From contig NZ_FNOI01000003.1 in the NCBI RefSeq assembly GCF_900107015.1, positions 124,001-188,000 on the forward strand: DNA of 64,000 bases, in the 5' to 3' direction. The position numbers were made by a program, and so were the translations under genes. The notes beneath the pieces are model-generated. The model did no database searches. It was not told the DNA's origin and was given only the letters and a program-made list of their open reading frames with translations. The stretch is from Litoreibacter albidus (GTDB lineage Bacteria; Pseudomonadota; Alphaproteobacteria; Rhodobacterales; Rhodobacteraceae). Position 1 is the first letter of the stretch. Each line of letters starts with the position of its first letter. Of the stretch, positions 28,417 to 36,687 are shown piece by piece.

Positions 28417-29125
28417 GGAACTGGCCGAGCGCCGCGCCATATTGCACCGCAAAAGCGACCCGCAAACCATCGTGAAGCACGCGCTGGACGACGTACAACT
28501 GGGCAAGGTTGCCATGGTCAGCAGCTTCGGCGCGGAAAGCGTTGTGCTGTTGCATATGATCAGCCAGACCGCACCCGACACACCGATCCTGTTCATCGAC
28601 ACGGAGATGCTGTTTCCAGAAACGCTGCAATATCAAAAGGATGTGGCGGAAGAACTGGGGCTGACCAACGTGCAGGTGGTCAAACCATCGCGTGAGAAGC
28701 TGCTGGAGCAGGACGTCGACGGCATCTTGCACACCATTGACCCCGACGCCTGCTGTGCGCTGCGCAAGACGCAGCCGCTGGAGGACGCGCTGGAGGGCTA
28801 TGACGCGTGGATCACGGGCCGCAAGCGCTACCAAAGCGGCAGCCGCGCGGAATTGCCGGTCTACGAGAAGTCGGGCCGCAAGATCAAAATCAACCCGCTT
28901 GCCGATTGGAACGCCGCCAAACTGGTTGCCTATATCGAAGAGCACAACCTGCCCAAGCACCCGCTGGTCGCGCGTGGCTTCCAGTCCCTTGGATGCGCAC
29001 CGTGCACCACCAAAACCAAGCCGGGCGAAGACCCGCGCGCGGGGCGCTGGCGTGGCCAAGACAAATCCGAATGCGGCATCCACATCGTGGATGGCAAAGT
29101 CGTCAGACAAAGGAACGCAGCATGA
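28406..29125 (+). CDS. cysH: Phosphoadenylyl/adenylyl-sulfate reductase with Fe-S motif
   Basis: 239 residues. The nucleotide loop is SSFGAESVVLLH (39-50). Cys116-Cys117 and CAPC (197-200) form the CC...CxxC pattern that binds a [4Fe-4S] cluster and marks enzymes using adenosine 5'-phosphosulfate directly; the catalytic cysteine is in ECGIH (222-226). It yields sulfite for CysI. Start MPLKELAERR gives the family N-terminus and overlaps cysI, implying coupled translation. No sulfate adenylyltransferase or APS kinase gene is in the window. Confidence 0.94.
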   Translation: MPLKELAERRAILHRKSDPQTIVKHALDDVQLGKVAMVSSFGAESVVLLHMISQTAPDTPILFIDTEMLFPETLQYQKDVAEELGLTNVQVVKPSREKLLEQDVDGILHTIDPDACCALRKTQPLEDALEGYDAWITGRKRYQSGSRAELPVYEKSGRKIKINPLADWNAAKLVAYIEEHNLPKHPLVARGFQSLGCAPCTTKTKPGEDPRAGRWRGQDKSECGIHIVDGKVVRQRNAA

Positions 29126-29535
29126 GCGTGATCATCACCGACAGCGGCTTTGCCGCCGACACTTGGGACCGCGGGTTCACCGATCTGGCGGACCTGCCCG
29201 CCAATGACACGCCGTGCTGCGTGGATGTGCCGTCCAGCGCCGACCCTGCGGGGCTTGCCAACCGCATGGCAGAGATCGAGATGATCCGCGTGGATTTTCC
29301 CAGCTCTGCCGACGGGCGCGGCTTCACCATTGCGCGGCGTTTGCGGCTGATGGGCTTCACCGGACGTCTGCGTGCGCGGGGCCATGTGCTGGCGGACCAA
29401 TACGCGATGGCGCGTCGGTCGGGCTTTGACGAGGTCGAAATCGACGACGCCCTTGCCGCCCGCCAGCCCGAGGACCAGTGGCTCGCACGGGCCGACTGGA
29501 AAGCGCATAACTACCAAGCCCGCCTGCGCGGCTGA
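29122..29535 (+). CDS. DUF934 protein of the sulfate assimilation operon
   Basis: 137 residues from ATG 29122, overlapping the cysH stop by 4 bases. The pattern IEMIRVDFPSSADGRGFTIARRLR ... FTGRLRARGHVLADQYAMARRSGFDEVEI is the DUF934 core. The family is a constant companion of cysI/cysH in proteobacteria lacking a CysJ flavoprotein, and has been suggested to assist sulfite reduction; its biochemical role is not established. Confidence 0.9.
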   Translation: MSVIITDSGFAADTWDRGFTDLADLPANDTPCCVDVPSSADPAGLANRMAEIEMIRVDFPSSADGRGFTIARRLRLMGFTGRLRARGHVLADQYAMARRSGFDEVEIDDALAARQPEDQWLARADWKAHNYQARLRG

Positions 29536-29587
29536 ACGTCCCATTTAACATTTGATCCAAGATCACTAGAAAGGCCGGAGAGGCGAC

Positions 29588-30454
29588 ATGCCTCGCCGGA
29601 CAATTGCCATGAATGAAGTAGCCGCTATGAATGCACCAGTTAAAGCCGTCCCGACCCTGCCGGACGCCCAGACCGTCACCGAAGTGAAGCATTGGACGGA
29701 CCGTCTGTTTTCCTTCCGCGTCACGCGCCCTGCGTCCTTGCGCTTCCGGTCGGGCGAATTCGTGATGATCGGCCTGATGGGCGACCCGCACCCTGAAACC
29801 GGTAAGCAAAAGCCCTTGCTGCGTGCGTACTCCATCGCGTCGCCGTCGTGGGACGAAGAGTTGGAGTTCTATTCCATCAAGGTGCAGGACGGCCCGCTGA
29901 CCTCGAAGTTGCAGCACATCAAAGTGGGCGACGAGATCATCTTGCGCCCCAAGCCGGTTGGCACCTTGGTGCATGACGCCCTGCTTCCGGGAAAACGTTT
30001 GTGGTTCTTCGCCACCGGCACGGGCTTTGCCCCTTTCGCGTCCTTGCTGCGTGATCCGCAAACCTATGAGGATTACGACGAGGTGATCATCACCCACACC
30101 TGCCGCGAAGTGGCAGAGCTGGAATATGGCCGTCAGCTGATCGAAGAGATCCGCACCGACGAATTGCTGGGCGAGTTGATCGGCGAAGAGAACCTGAAAA
30201 AGCTGGTGTACTACCCCACCACCACCCGCGAAGAGAGCCCGAAGATGGGCCGCGTAACGGACAAGCTGCGCTCCGGCGAGATTTTCACCGACCTTGGCGT
30301 TCCGCCGATGACAGCCGAAACCGACCGTGCGATGGTCTGCGGCTCTATGGGTTTGAACACCGACCTCAAGGAAATCTTCGAGGGCTTCGGTCTTGAAGAA
30401 GGCGCGAACAGCGACCCGAAACACTATGTGGTTGAGAAAGCCTTCGTCGGCTAA
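29588..30454 (+). CDS. fpr: Ferredoxin/flavodoxin-NADP+ reductase
   Basis: 288 residues with the two-domain FNR fold. FAD binding: RAYSIASPSWDEELEFYSIK with RxYS. NADP(H) binding: FFATGTGFAPFASLLRD and ITHTCREVAELEYG. The C-terminus AFVG ends near the flavin as in bacterial subclass I enzymes. ATG 29588 follows GGAGAGG; ATG 29609 is an alternative. Located 52 bases after the cys genes, it may supply reduced ferredoxin to the siroheme enzyme, as there is no CysJ gene here (inferred). An intrinsic terminator follows. Confidence 0.93.
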   Translation: MPRRTIAMNEVAAMNAPVKAVPTLPDAQTVTEVKHWTDRLFSFRVTRPASLRFRSGEFVMIGLMGDPHPETGKQKPLLRAYSIASPSWDEELEFYSIKVQDGPLTSKLQHIKVGDEIILRPKPVGTLVHDALLPGKRLWFFATGTGFAPFASLLRDPQTYEDYDEVIITHTCREVAELEYGRQLIEEIRTDELLGELIGEENLKKLVYYPTTTREESPKMGRVTDKLRSGEIFTDLGVPPMTAETDRAMVCGSMGLNTDLKEIFEGFGLEEGANSDPKHYVVEKAFVG

Positions 30455-30475
30455 ACGCGATATACGCTAAGCAAT

Positions 30476-30514
30476 AAAAAACGCCGCGTCGGAGCAATCC
30501 GGCGCGGCGTTTTC
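30476..30514. terminator. Bidirectional intrinsic terminator
   Basis: A 12-base stem, 30482-30493 with 30498-30509, loop GCAA, one G-T wobble. AAAAAA precedes it and TTTT follows, so it can stop transcription from fpr on the plus strand and from the convergent repeat protein on the minus strand. Confidence 0.85.
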
Positions 30515-30555
30515 ATTGTGTGCCCAGCCCAGTGCGGGCTGGACGCTGCGGGGGC

Positions 30556-31452
30556 TTACATGCCCATCGCGGCTTTCACCTTGTCCAGAACGCCAGCCAG
30601 CATTTCAGGATTTTCCTGCGCCTTGGTCAGACCGGTTTTCAGCGTCGTCTTGGAGATCGCGCTGAGTTCGGAGTTATCAACCATTTCAACGACTTTGTCG
30701 TAGTCGAATCCGTCAACAGTCAGCAACTCGGCCATACCCGCCATCGCGCCGGTTGTCTCCGTTGCGGCCGCTTCGGTGGTCGCAGCGGCGGTGTCGGTTG
30801 CAGCGGACGCAGCCTCTGTTGTCGCGTCAACAGCAGCGGTTGCTGTATCTGTTGCGGACGTTGCAGCAGCGGACGCAGCCTCAGTTGTCGCGTCAGCAGC
30901 AGCGGTCGCGGTGTCTGTTGCGGACGTTGCAGCAGCGGACGCAGCCTCAGTTGTCGCGTCAGCAGCAGCGGTCGCGGTGTCTGTTGCGGACGTTGCAGCA
31001 GCGGACGCAGCCTCGGTTGTCGCGTCAGCAGCGGCGGTTGCTGTGTCTGTTGCAGATGCTGTGGCCTCGTTTGTAGCCTCAACTGCGCTGTTGGCCGTGT
31101 CCGTCACCGCGTCCACGGCGTCAGCGGCGGCTTCGGTTGTGGCTTCTGCGGCGGCAGCTGCGGTATCGGCAACAGCCTCAACGGCGTCGGCTGCGGCCTC
31201 TGTTGTGGCCTCTGCTGCGGCGGCGACTGCGTCTGTTGTCGCGTCTGCAGCTTCGGACGCCACTTCTGCCGTTGCAGTTGCCGCGTCGGATGCGGCTTCG
31301 GTTGTGGCTTCGGCTGCGGTCTCAACGACAGATGCGGCTTCGCCAGCCGCGCCTTTGACTGTTTCCATCGCGTCGCCGTCTTGGTTCAACAAGACGTAAC
31401 CGCCAACACCAACAAGCGCGACGACGGCGCCCGCAATAATTCCACGTTGCAT
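30556..31452 (-). CDS. Membrane-anchored Ala/Thr/Glu-rich 22-residue-repeat protein
   Basis: 298 residues. An N-terminal hydrophobic helix (5-22) probably anchors it in the inner membrane facing the periplasm. Residues about 33-235 consist almost wholly of Ala, Thr, Ser, Asp, Glu and Val, with almost no basic residues. Within this, a 22-residue unit close to ATDTATAAADATTEAASAAA is repeated about four times; each unit splits into two 11-residue halves, the periodicity of amphipathic helices in group 3 LEA proteins. The last 55 residues are a distinct globular segment (LLTVDGFDYDKVVEMVDNSEL ... LDKVKAAMGM). I do not recognise a function. It is convergent with fpr. Confidence 0.75.
   Translation of the reverse strand: MQRGIIAGAVVALVGVGGYVLLNQDGDAMETVKGAAGEAASVVETAAEATTEAASDAATATAEVASEAADATTDAVAAAAEATTEAAADAVEAVADTAAAAAEATTEAAADAVDAVTDTANSAVEATNEATASATDTATAAADATTEAASAAATSATDTATAAADATTEAASAAATSATDTATAAADATTEAASAAATSATDTATAAVDATTEAASAATDTAAATTEAAATETTGAMAGMAELLTVDGFDYDKVVEMVDNSELSAISKTTLKTGLTKAQENPEMLAGVLDKVKAAMGM
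30805..31068. repeat. Four tandem 66-base repeats inside a gene
   Basis: The block GGACGCAGCC recurs at 30805, 30871, 30937 and 31003, an exact period of 66 bases. The middle copies are almost identical. Length is a multiple of 33, preserving the 11-residue protein period. Such arrays can vary in copy number between strains. Confidence 0.85.
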
Positions 31453-31654
31453 AATCTCTTTATCCCTTTGGTTGTGCAGGGGTGTCCCCCGCCTGCTGGG
31501 AGGAGCTAAGGGATCACCAAGGGGGTTACAACGGGGTTTCGCTCGGGTTTTTCCCCGTCTATACGTGTCTTAAGGAAAAGCGACTTGTAGGACGGGCGCG
31601 CGCCCCCTATTTTGTCTACGCGAAACAATTGAAACCAAAGAAGGACTTCAGGCC

Positions 31655-32200
31655 ATAGCCCGCAGACCACATAATGCGCCCCCCGTGCGCGAAACCGGAC
31701 CGCGCGTCAACGACCGCATCCGCTCTGATGAAATTCGCCTTATTGGCGCTGACGGTGAAAACGTGGGCGTTGTGACGCCTGCCCGTGCGATGGCCATGGC
31801 TGACGAAGCCGGGCTTGATCTGGTAGAGATTTCGCCCAACGCCAACCCGCCTGTTTGCAAGATCATGGATTTCGGCAAGTACAAGTACGAAACCCAGAAG
31901 AAAGAGGCCGAGGCCCGCAAGAAGCAAAAGATCATCGAGATCAAAGAGGTCAAGTTCCGCCCGAACACTGACACCAACGACTACGATGTGAAAATGCGCA
32001 ATGTCTTCAAGTTCCTTGAAGCCGGTGACAAAGTGAAGGTTACCCTGCGGTTCCGTGGCCGCGAGATGGCCCACCTGAACTTGGGCCGTGAGCTGCTGGA
32101 ACGCGTTGCTGCGGACATCGAAGGTCACGGCAAGGTGGAGAACTTCCCCAAGATGGAAGGCCGCCAGATGATCATGCTGATTGGCCCGCTGAAGACGTAA
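31655..32200 (+). CDS. infC: Translation initiation factor IF-3, AUA start
   Basis: 181 residues if read from ATA 31655, which follows AAGGA (31641-31645) by a normal 9-base spacing. The N-terminal sequence then reads (M)ARRPHNAPP, as in other Rhodobacteraceae IF-3 proteins; starting at GTG 31685 would lose these residues and has no ribosome site. The N domain has [23 protein letters not shown]; the C domain has [18 protein letters not shown] and [18 protein letters not shown]-3 discriminates against non-standard start codons, and rare starts in infC allow autoregulation. A terminator follows 26 bases downstream. Confidence 0.95.
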   Translation: MARRPHNAPPVRETGPRVNDRIRSDEIRLIGADGENVGVVTPARAMAMADEAGLDLVEISPNANPPVCKIMDFGKYKYETQKKEAEARKKQKIIEIKEVKFRPNTDTNDYDVKMRNVFKFLEAGDKVKVTLRFRGREMAHLNLGRELLERVAADIEGHGKVENFPKMEGRQMIMLIGPLKT

Positions 32201-32226
32201 GTCGAGCCATCAAACCAAGATTATAG

Positions 32227-32263
32227 AAAGCCCCGGCGTCCCTTTGGATTGCCGGGGCTTTTC
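32227..32263 (+). terminator. Intrinsic terminator after infC
   Basis: AAAGCCCCGGC (32227-32237) pairs with GCCGGGGCTTT (32251-32261), followed by T residues. The A-rich left flank may let it act for the convergent gene too. Confidence 0.85.
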
Positions 32264-32269
32264 TTTGCG

Positions 32270-33268
32270 CTAGCGCCTGTTCGGATTGCGTGGCTGCGGC
32301 CTGCTGGGAATTTCCTTAAGCAACCCGCCGACCCCCATGCCCATGATATCGCGCCCCGTGACGGGGATGCCGCAGATCACCCGCTCCAGCACCCAGTCCG
32401 CCCCATTGAGCGCGGGGGAGCGCGCGCAGCCCGGAAGCCCGATGACAGGCGTGCCATCCAGATCGCCCAAAAACAGCAGATTGCCCGGATCAACGGGCAT
32501 GCCGAAATGCGTGACGGTGCCCCCTGCTTGGCGCAATGCCTCCGGCGCGGTGTCACGCGTGTCGGACGTCGCGGAGGCGGTGAGGATCAAAATCACGTCC
32601 CCCGTGGCGCGACGCAGCGCGTCCGACAGGGCCGCGACCTCATGGGGGCAAAACGCGGGCGCCTCCATCGCAGCCCCAAGCGCCGCGACCCGCGCGCCGA
32701 TTACATCCGCCCCCTTGCCGGTGGCAGGCGCGGCCAGCGTGGTTTCAATATAGCTGACGCGATTGGCTGTGGCGGTGGCAAGGGACAGCGCAGCGCGGCC
32801 AGCGGCTTCGGTTTGCGCCAGTGCCGATTTTGGCACGCCGTAAGAGATGATCTTGACCGTCGCCACCATGCCGCCCGCATCCATGCGGTGCAGCTTTGGC
32901 ACCGTGGAGACCGTGATCATAGGGTGAATGGCGTTGAGCGCATCAATCGCAGCGGCATCGATCTGTGCGACACCTGCCGCATCAGCGAAGATGTTGCAGC
33001 GCCCCGTCCCCACTGCCCCAAGCCGCAGGTTGGCGGCAGCGGCGTCCGGCACCAAAGCCTGCGCGAGTGCCAAAGCGGCATCGTCTTCGTGAACGTCATC
33101 ATCCCCTAGGCGCGCCACCGTGACCTCAGCCAGATTGGCGGCGAGGAGCTGCTCTATGTGGGACTGCTCCAAGACCACGCCTTTGCGCAAACGCCGCCCG
33201 CCGACCTCCACGGAATGGGCAAGGATCGCGCCAAGGGCGTGCTCTGTTTGAACGGGGCCGAAGTCCAT
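32270..33268 (-). CDS. Molybdopterin-binding domain protein (MoeA/MocA C-terminal-like)
   Basis: 332 residues. The start MDFGPVQTEHALGAILAHSV resembles the MoeA-like opening, and the C-terminal half carries the molybdopterin-binding fold: VILILTASATSDTRDTAPEALRQAGGTVTHFGMPVDPGN and GTPVIGLPGCARSPALNGADWVLERV. It is found with xdhC and coxE in clusters for molybdenum hydroxylases, where it likely handles cofactor delivery. The start shares one base with the xdhC stop (TGATG), so it is translationally coupled. Confidence 0.82.
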   Translation of the reverse strand: MDFGPVQTEHALGAILAHSVEVGGRRLRKGVVLEQSHIEQLLAANLAEVTVARLGDDDVHEDDAALALAQALVPDAAAANLRLGAVGTGRCNIFADAAGVAQIDAAAIDALNAIHPMITVSTVPKLHRMDAGGMVATVKIISYGVPKSALAQTEAAGRAALSLATATANRVSYIETTLAAPATGKGADVIGARVAALGAAMEAPAFCPHEVAALSDALRRATGDVILILTASATSDTRDTAPEALRQAGGTVTHFGMPVDPGNLLFLGDLDGTPVIGLPGCARSPALNGADWVLERVICGIPVTGRDIMGMGVGGLLKEIPSRPQPRNPNRR

Positions 33269-34239
33269 CAGCCTTGCCGCAGGGCTTGGACGACTTGCGC
33301 CATAATGCTGATCGCGATCTCGGCGGGGGATTTGGCCCCTATGTTCAGGCCCACAGGGGCGTGAATGCGGGCAAGTTGCGGGGCGCTGAACCCCGCCTCC
33401 TCTAGCCGCGCAACGCGTTTGGCATGGGTGCGGGTGGAGCCGAGGCACCCCAGATAGAAGCAGTCCGAATTCAGCGCGGCTTGGATAGCGGGGTCGTCAA
33501 GTTTGGGGTCATGGGTCAGTGTGACCACGGCGGTGCGCGTGTCGATCCCGAAGGCATCAAGCGCCGCGTCGGGCCAGTCGTGGACCAGATCGGAGTCAGG
33601 GAAGCGCGCGGCGCTGGCGAAGGCCTCGCGCGGGTCGATCAAAACGGGGGCGAAGCCCGCCGCGCGCGCCATGGGGATCAGGCTTTGCGCGATATGGACG
33701 CCGCCGATGACGGCCATGCGCAGCGGCGGGTTGTGGATGCCCACGAAGATATCCCCCTCAAACCCCGATTTGTCGGCGCGAAAGCGGTCCGGATAGCTGT
33801 CAGGGCCATCCAGTGCCCGCGCCCATGTTTTGGTGTCCACCGTGTAGGCCACCGGCGTGCCGGAGGCGCGCGCCGCCACCAATTGCGCCAGCAGCGCCGG
33901 CGGCAAAGCCGCGCCCACGGGTTCCACCAACACGCGAATGGTGCCGCCACAGGCAAGCCCTACGGCAAAGGCCTCATCGTCGGACACGCCGTATTCCAAA
34001 AGACGCGGCTGGCCATCGTCCAGAGCATCCATCGCCTCGACAACCACCGCGCCTTCAACGCAGCCGCCAGAGACCGACCCCATGATGTCCCCCTGCCCTG
34101 AAATCGCCAATTGCGAGCCGACGGGGCGCGGGGCCGAGCCCCATGTCTCAATCACCGTCGCCAAGGCTGCGCCGGTGCCGCTGCGGTGCCACTCGAGCGC
34201 GATGGCGGGGATGTCGTTGAGGTCAGTGGTCACGGGCAT
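33268..34239 (-). CDS. XdhC/CoxF family molybdenum cofactor maturation protein
   Basis: 323 residues. The N-terminal XdhC/CoxI domain (TGAALATVIETWGSAPRPVGSQLAI, GDIMGSVSGGCVEGAVV, FAVGLACGGTIRVLVEP) is followed by a Rossmann domain (MAVIGGVHIAQSLIPMARAAGFAPVLIDPR) and C-terminal YLGCLGSTRTHAKR. XdhC binds the sulfurated molybdenum cofactor and inserts it into xanthine dehydrogenase-type enzymes. Start MPVTTDLND follows AAGGAT. Its expected target enzyme is not encoded nearby. Confidence 0.92.
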   Translation of the reverse strand: MPVTTDLNDIPAIALEWHRSGTGAALATVIETWGSAPRPVGSQLAISGQGDIMGSVSGGCVEGAVVVEAMDALDDGQPRLLEYGVSDDEAFAVGLACGGTIRVLVEPVGAALPPALLAQLVAARASGTPVAYTVDTKTWARALDGPDSYPDRFRADKSGFEGDIFVGIHNPPLRMAVIGGVHIAQSLIPMARAAGFAPVLIDPREAFASAARFPDSDLVHDWPDAALDAFGIDTRTAVVTLTHDPKLDDPAIQAALNSDCFYLGCLGSTRTHAKRVARLEEAGFSAPQLARIHAPVGLNIGAKSPAEIAISIMAQVVQALRQG

Positions 34240-34332
34240 ATCCTTGTCAAAAGCGGGTCGTCGCGCTGGTCGTCCATCAATGTAGGCCACATCAGGGCGC
34301 GGGAGAAGCGCGGTCTTGCCCCTTTGCGGATG

Positions 34333-35586
34333 TTAAAGCAGCGCCATAAGGCGGGCCTTCTCCCCCGCATCATCGGGGCGCGAGATGGCGTCGGCCAAAG
34401 CCTCAAGCGCCGCAATGTTGTGGCCGGCGCGAAAGCTGTCGACATGGGGCAGCATGGCCTTGATGCCGCGCGCCTTCGGGGCGAATTCCTCCCAGCGGAG
34501 CAAGGGGTTCAGCCAGATGACCTTACGGGCCGACAGGTGAAGGCGGCGCATCTCTTGGGCCAGCGCCTGCGGGTCGTCGCGGTCCAGCCCGTCGGTGATC
34601 AGCAGCACGACCGCGCCGCCGCCCATGACGCGGCGCGACCAATCGTAGTTGAACTGGTGCAGGCATGTGCCAATCTTGGTGCCGCCCTCCCAGTCCTGCG
34701 CCTGCGCCCCCGCCGCCGCCAGCGCCGCGTCCACATCTCGCGTGGCCAGATGGCGGGTAATATTTGTCAATTGCGTGCCAAAGGTGAAGGCGTGAACCTT
34801 GGCCCAGCCCGCCCCCTTCTGGTTGCTGACCGCGTGCAGGAAATGCAGCACGGCGCGCGAATATTGCGACATGGAGCCGGAGATATCGCAAAGCGCCACG
34901 AGGTTGGGCCAGCGCTGACGGCGGGTCTTGAGGGCGAATTTCTGCATCTCGCCACCTTGGCGCATAGCGCTGCGCAATGTGGCGGGGCCGTCAATCATCG
35001 GGCCGTTGGCGCTGAGCCGCGTGCGCCGCGAAGTCAGCGGCCTCACCGGCAAGGTCAGCTTGGCCAGCATGCGCTTGGCTGCGGCCATCTCGCTGTTGCT
35101 CATCAACTCGAAATCGAGCGAGCGCAGCCGTTCCTCCCCCGACATGGTGCGCGCGGCGTCGATCTCTATCTCCGTCTCCTCGCTGTCCTCCTCGGGGGTG
35201 TCTGGCAGCTTGCGATCAACGCCGTTCAGCAAAGCCTCCGCCGCGCGTTTTTCGGCGGGCTTGGCTTTATGCTCCTCCTGGACGCCTCGGATCATCGGCG
35301 TGAGTGCGGCGATCATATGCTCCAGATAGTTCGGGTCACGCCAGAACAGACGAAACACCTGCGCAAAGATCAAGCGGTGCTCTGCCCGCGACACGAAACA
35401 GGCTTGCAGGACGTAGAAGAAGTCGGCCTTGCGGGTGAAGCTCGCGGCCTCCACCGCGCGGATGGCGTCGATGACCCGCCCCGGCCCCACAGGCAGCCCC
35501 GCGTTGCGCAAAGCGCGGGCGAACCATGTGATATTGTCCGCCAGCTTGCCGTCGTCGGGGATGTCGAGCGGGGGGAAATCAGCCAT
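34333..35586 (-). CDS. CoxE-like VWA domain protein
   Basis: 417 residues. The C-terminal half is a von Willebrand A domain with the MIDAS motif DISGSMSQYSR and later GGTKIGTCL and LLITDGLDRDD. The N-terminal half (NITWFARALRNAGLPVGPGRVIDAIRAVE ... SRAEHRLIFAQVF) is typical of CoxE. CoxE proteins work with MoxR-type AAA ATPases, here the gene upstream, to mature CO dehydrogenase or related molybdenum hydroxylases. A charged insertion rich in Glu occurs near residues 140-160. Confidence 0.9.
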   Translation of the reverse strand: MADFPPLDIPDDGKLADNITWFARALRNAGLPVGPGRVIDAIRAVEAASFTRKADFFYVLQACFVSRAEHRLIFAQVFRLFWRDPNYLEHMIAALTPMIRGVQEEHKAKPAEKRAAEALLNGVDRKLPDTPEEDSEETEIEIDAARTMSGEERLRSLDFELMSNSEMAAAKRMLAKLTLPVRPLTSRRTRLSANGPMIDGPATLRSAMRQGGEMQKFALKTRRQRWPNLVALCDISGSMSQYSRAVLHFLHAVSNQKGAGWAKVHAFTFGTQLTNITRHLATRDVDAALAAAGAQAQDWEGGTKIGTCLHQFNYDWSRRVMGGGAVVLLITDGLDRDDPQALAQEMRRLHLSARKVIWLNPLLRWEEFAPKARGIKAMLPHVDSFRAGHNIAALEALADAISRPDDAGEKARLMALL

Positions 35587-35607
35587 CTGCGGGCGCGCCT
35601 GACCGCC

Positions 35608-35655
35608 GTGGGGGCCAGCCCCCACACCCCCGAGGTATTTTTGAAGCAATGATGG
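35608..35655. repeat. REP-like intergenic palindrome
   Basis: GTGGGGGC (35608-35615) and GCCCCCAC (35618-35625) form a perfect 8-base inverted repeat, followed by ACCCCCGAGGTATTTTTG. I recall very similar short elements scattered between genes in many Roseobacter genomes, but only one copy is seen here. Confidence 0.5.
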
Positions 35656-35670
35656 GGGAAGAGAGCTGCG

Positions 35671-36576
35671 TCACGCGAGGCTTTCGCGCACGTCGTCGAG
35701 GATGCGTTTTGCCTCCGCGCCTTGAATTTTCTGGATGTCGTCTTGGTATTTCAAAATCGCGCCGAGGGTATCTGCGATGACTTCGGGGCTCATGGCGATG
35801 ACATCGAGCGCGAGCAGACATTTGGCCCAGTCAATGGTTTCCGCCACACCCGGAGATTTGAACAGGTCTTCCTTGCGCAAGCGCTGCACGAAGCCCACGA
35901 CTTCACGGCTGAGTGCCTCTTGGGCCTCTGGTGCGCGGGCGTGCAGGATGGCCATCTCGCGCTCGAAATCGGGGTAATCGACCCAGTGGTAGAGACATCG
36001 GCGTTTCAGCGCGTCGTGGACTTCGCGGGTGCGGTTGGAGGTCAGGATGACGATGGGCGGCTCCGCCGCTTTGACGGTGCCGAGCTCTGGGATGGTGACT
36101 TGGAAATCCGACAGGGTTTCCATCAGATAGGCCTCGAACGGGGCATCGGTGCGGTCCAACTCGTCGATCAGCAGAACCGGCGGGCCGCCGTCTTGGGGCT
36201 TCATCGCCTCAAGCAGGGGTCGTGCGGTCAGGTAGTCGTCGGAGAACAGCTCTGCCTGTAGGGCGTTGCGGTCTGTGGTGCCTGTGGCCTCCGCGGTGCG
36301 AATAGCGACCATCTGGGCGGGGAAGTTCCACTCATAGACAGCCGAGGACGCATCAAGCCCTTCATAGCATTGCAAGCGGATCAGCCGCCGCCCAAGCGCC
36401 GCCGCGATGGCTTTGGCAATTTCGGTTTTACCGGTGCCAGCCTCCCCTTCGAGGAACATCGGACGCCCCAGCTTCAGTGACAAGAACACCACCGTCGCCA
36501 AGGCCCTGCCACAGATGTAGTTTTCGCGCCCCAGAAGCGCGATGGTCTCGTCGATGGATTTGGGCAATGGGATCAT
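35671..36576 (-). CDS. MoxR/CoxD family AAA+ ATPase
   Basis: 301 residues. Walker A GEAGTGKT and Walker B LLIDELDR are intact, with the sensor-1 region IVILTSNRTREVHDALKRRCLYHW and an arginine-rich lid domain. MoxR ATPases act as chaperones paired with VWA proteins; the CoxE-like gene follows 84 bases downstream. In carboxydotrophs CoxD/CoxE assemble the CuSMoO2 site. Start MIPLPKSIDE follows GGAGAG. It is divergent from gcdH. Confidence 0.9.
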   Translation of the reverse strand: MIPLPKSIDETIALLGRENYICGRALATVVFLSLKLGRPMFLEGEAGTGKTEIAKAIAAALGRRLIRLQCYEGLDASSAVYEWNFPAQMVAIRTAEATGTTDRNALQAELFSDDYLTARPLLEAMKPQDGGPPVLLIDELDRTDAPFEAYLMETLSDFQVTIPELGTVKAAEPPIVILTSNRTREVHDALKRRCLYHWVDYPDFEREMAILHARAPEAQEALSREVVGFVQRLRKEDLFKSPGVAETIDWAKCLLALDVIAMSPEVIADTLGAILKYQDDIQKIQGAEAKRILDDVRESLA

Positions 36577-36687
36577 GCGGCTCTCCTCTGTGCGGCATTG
36601 CTGCATCTACACGTGGCGTCGTCAAGCATTGCCCCCCCCAAAGCGCGACTATAGTCTAACCGAAATCGCAACACTGGAGTTACCCCG

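Noticed and set aside
30805-31068. Possible CRISPR-like or minisatellite array
   Set aside because: Units are contiguous without unique spacers and keep the reading frame, so they are coding repeats.
30520-31509. Open frames in several registers on the plus strand across the repeat gene
   Set aside because: The 66-base repeat has no stops in most frames. Only the minus-strand frame has an anchor helix and a non-repetitive C-terminal domain.
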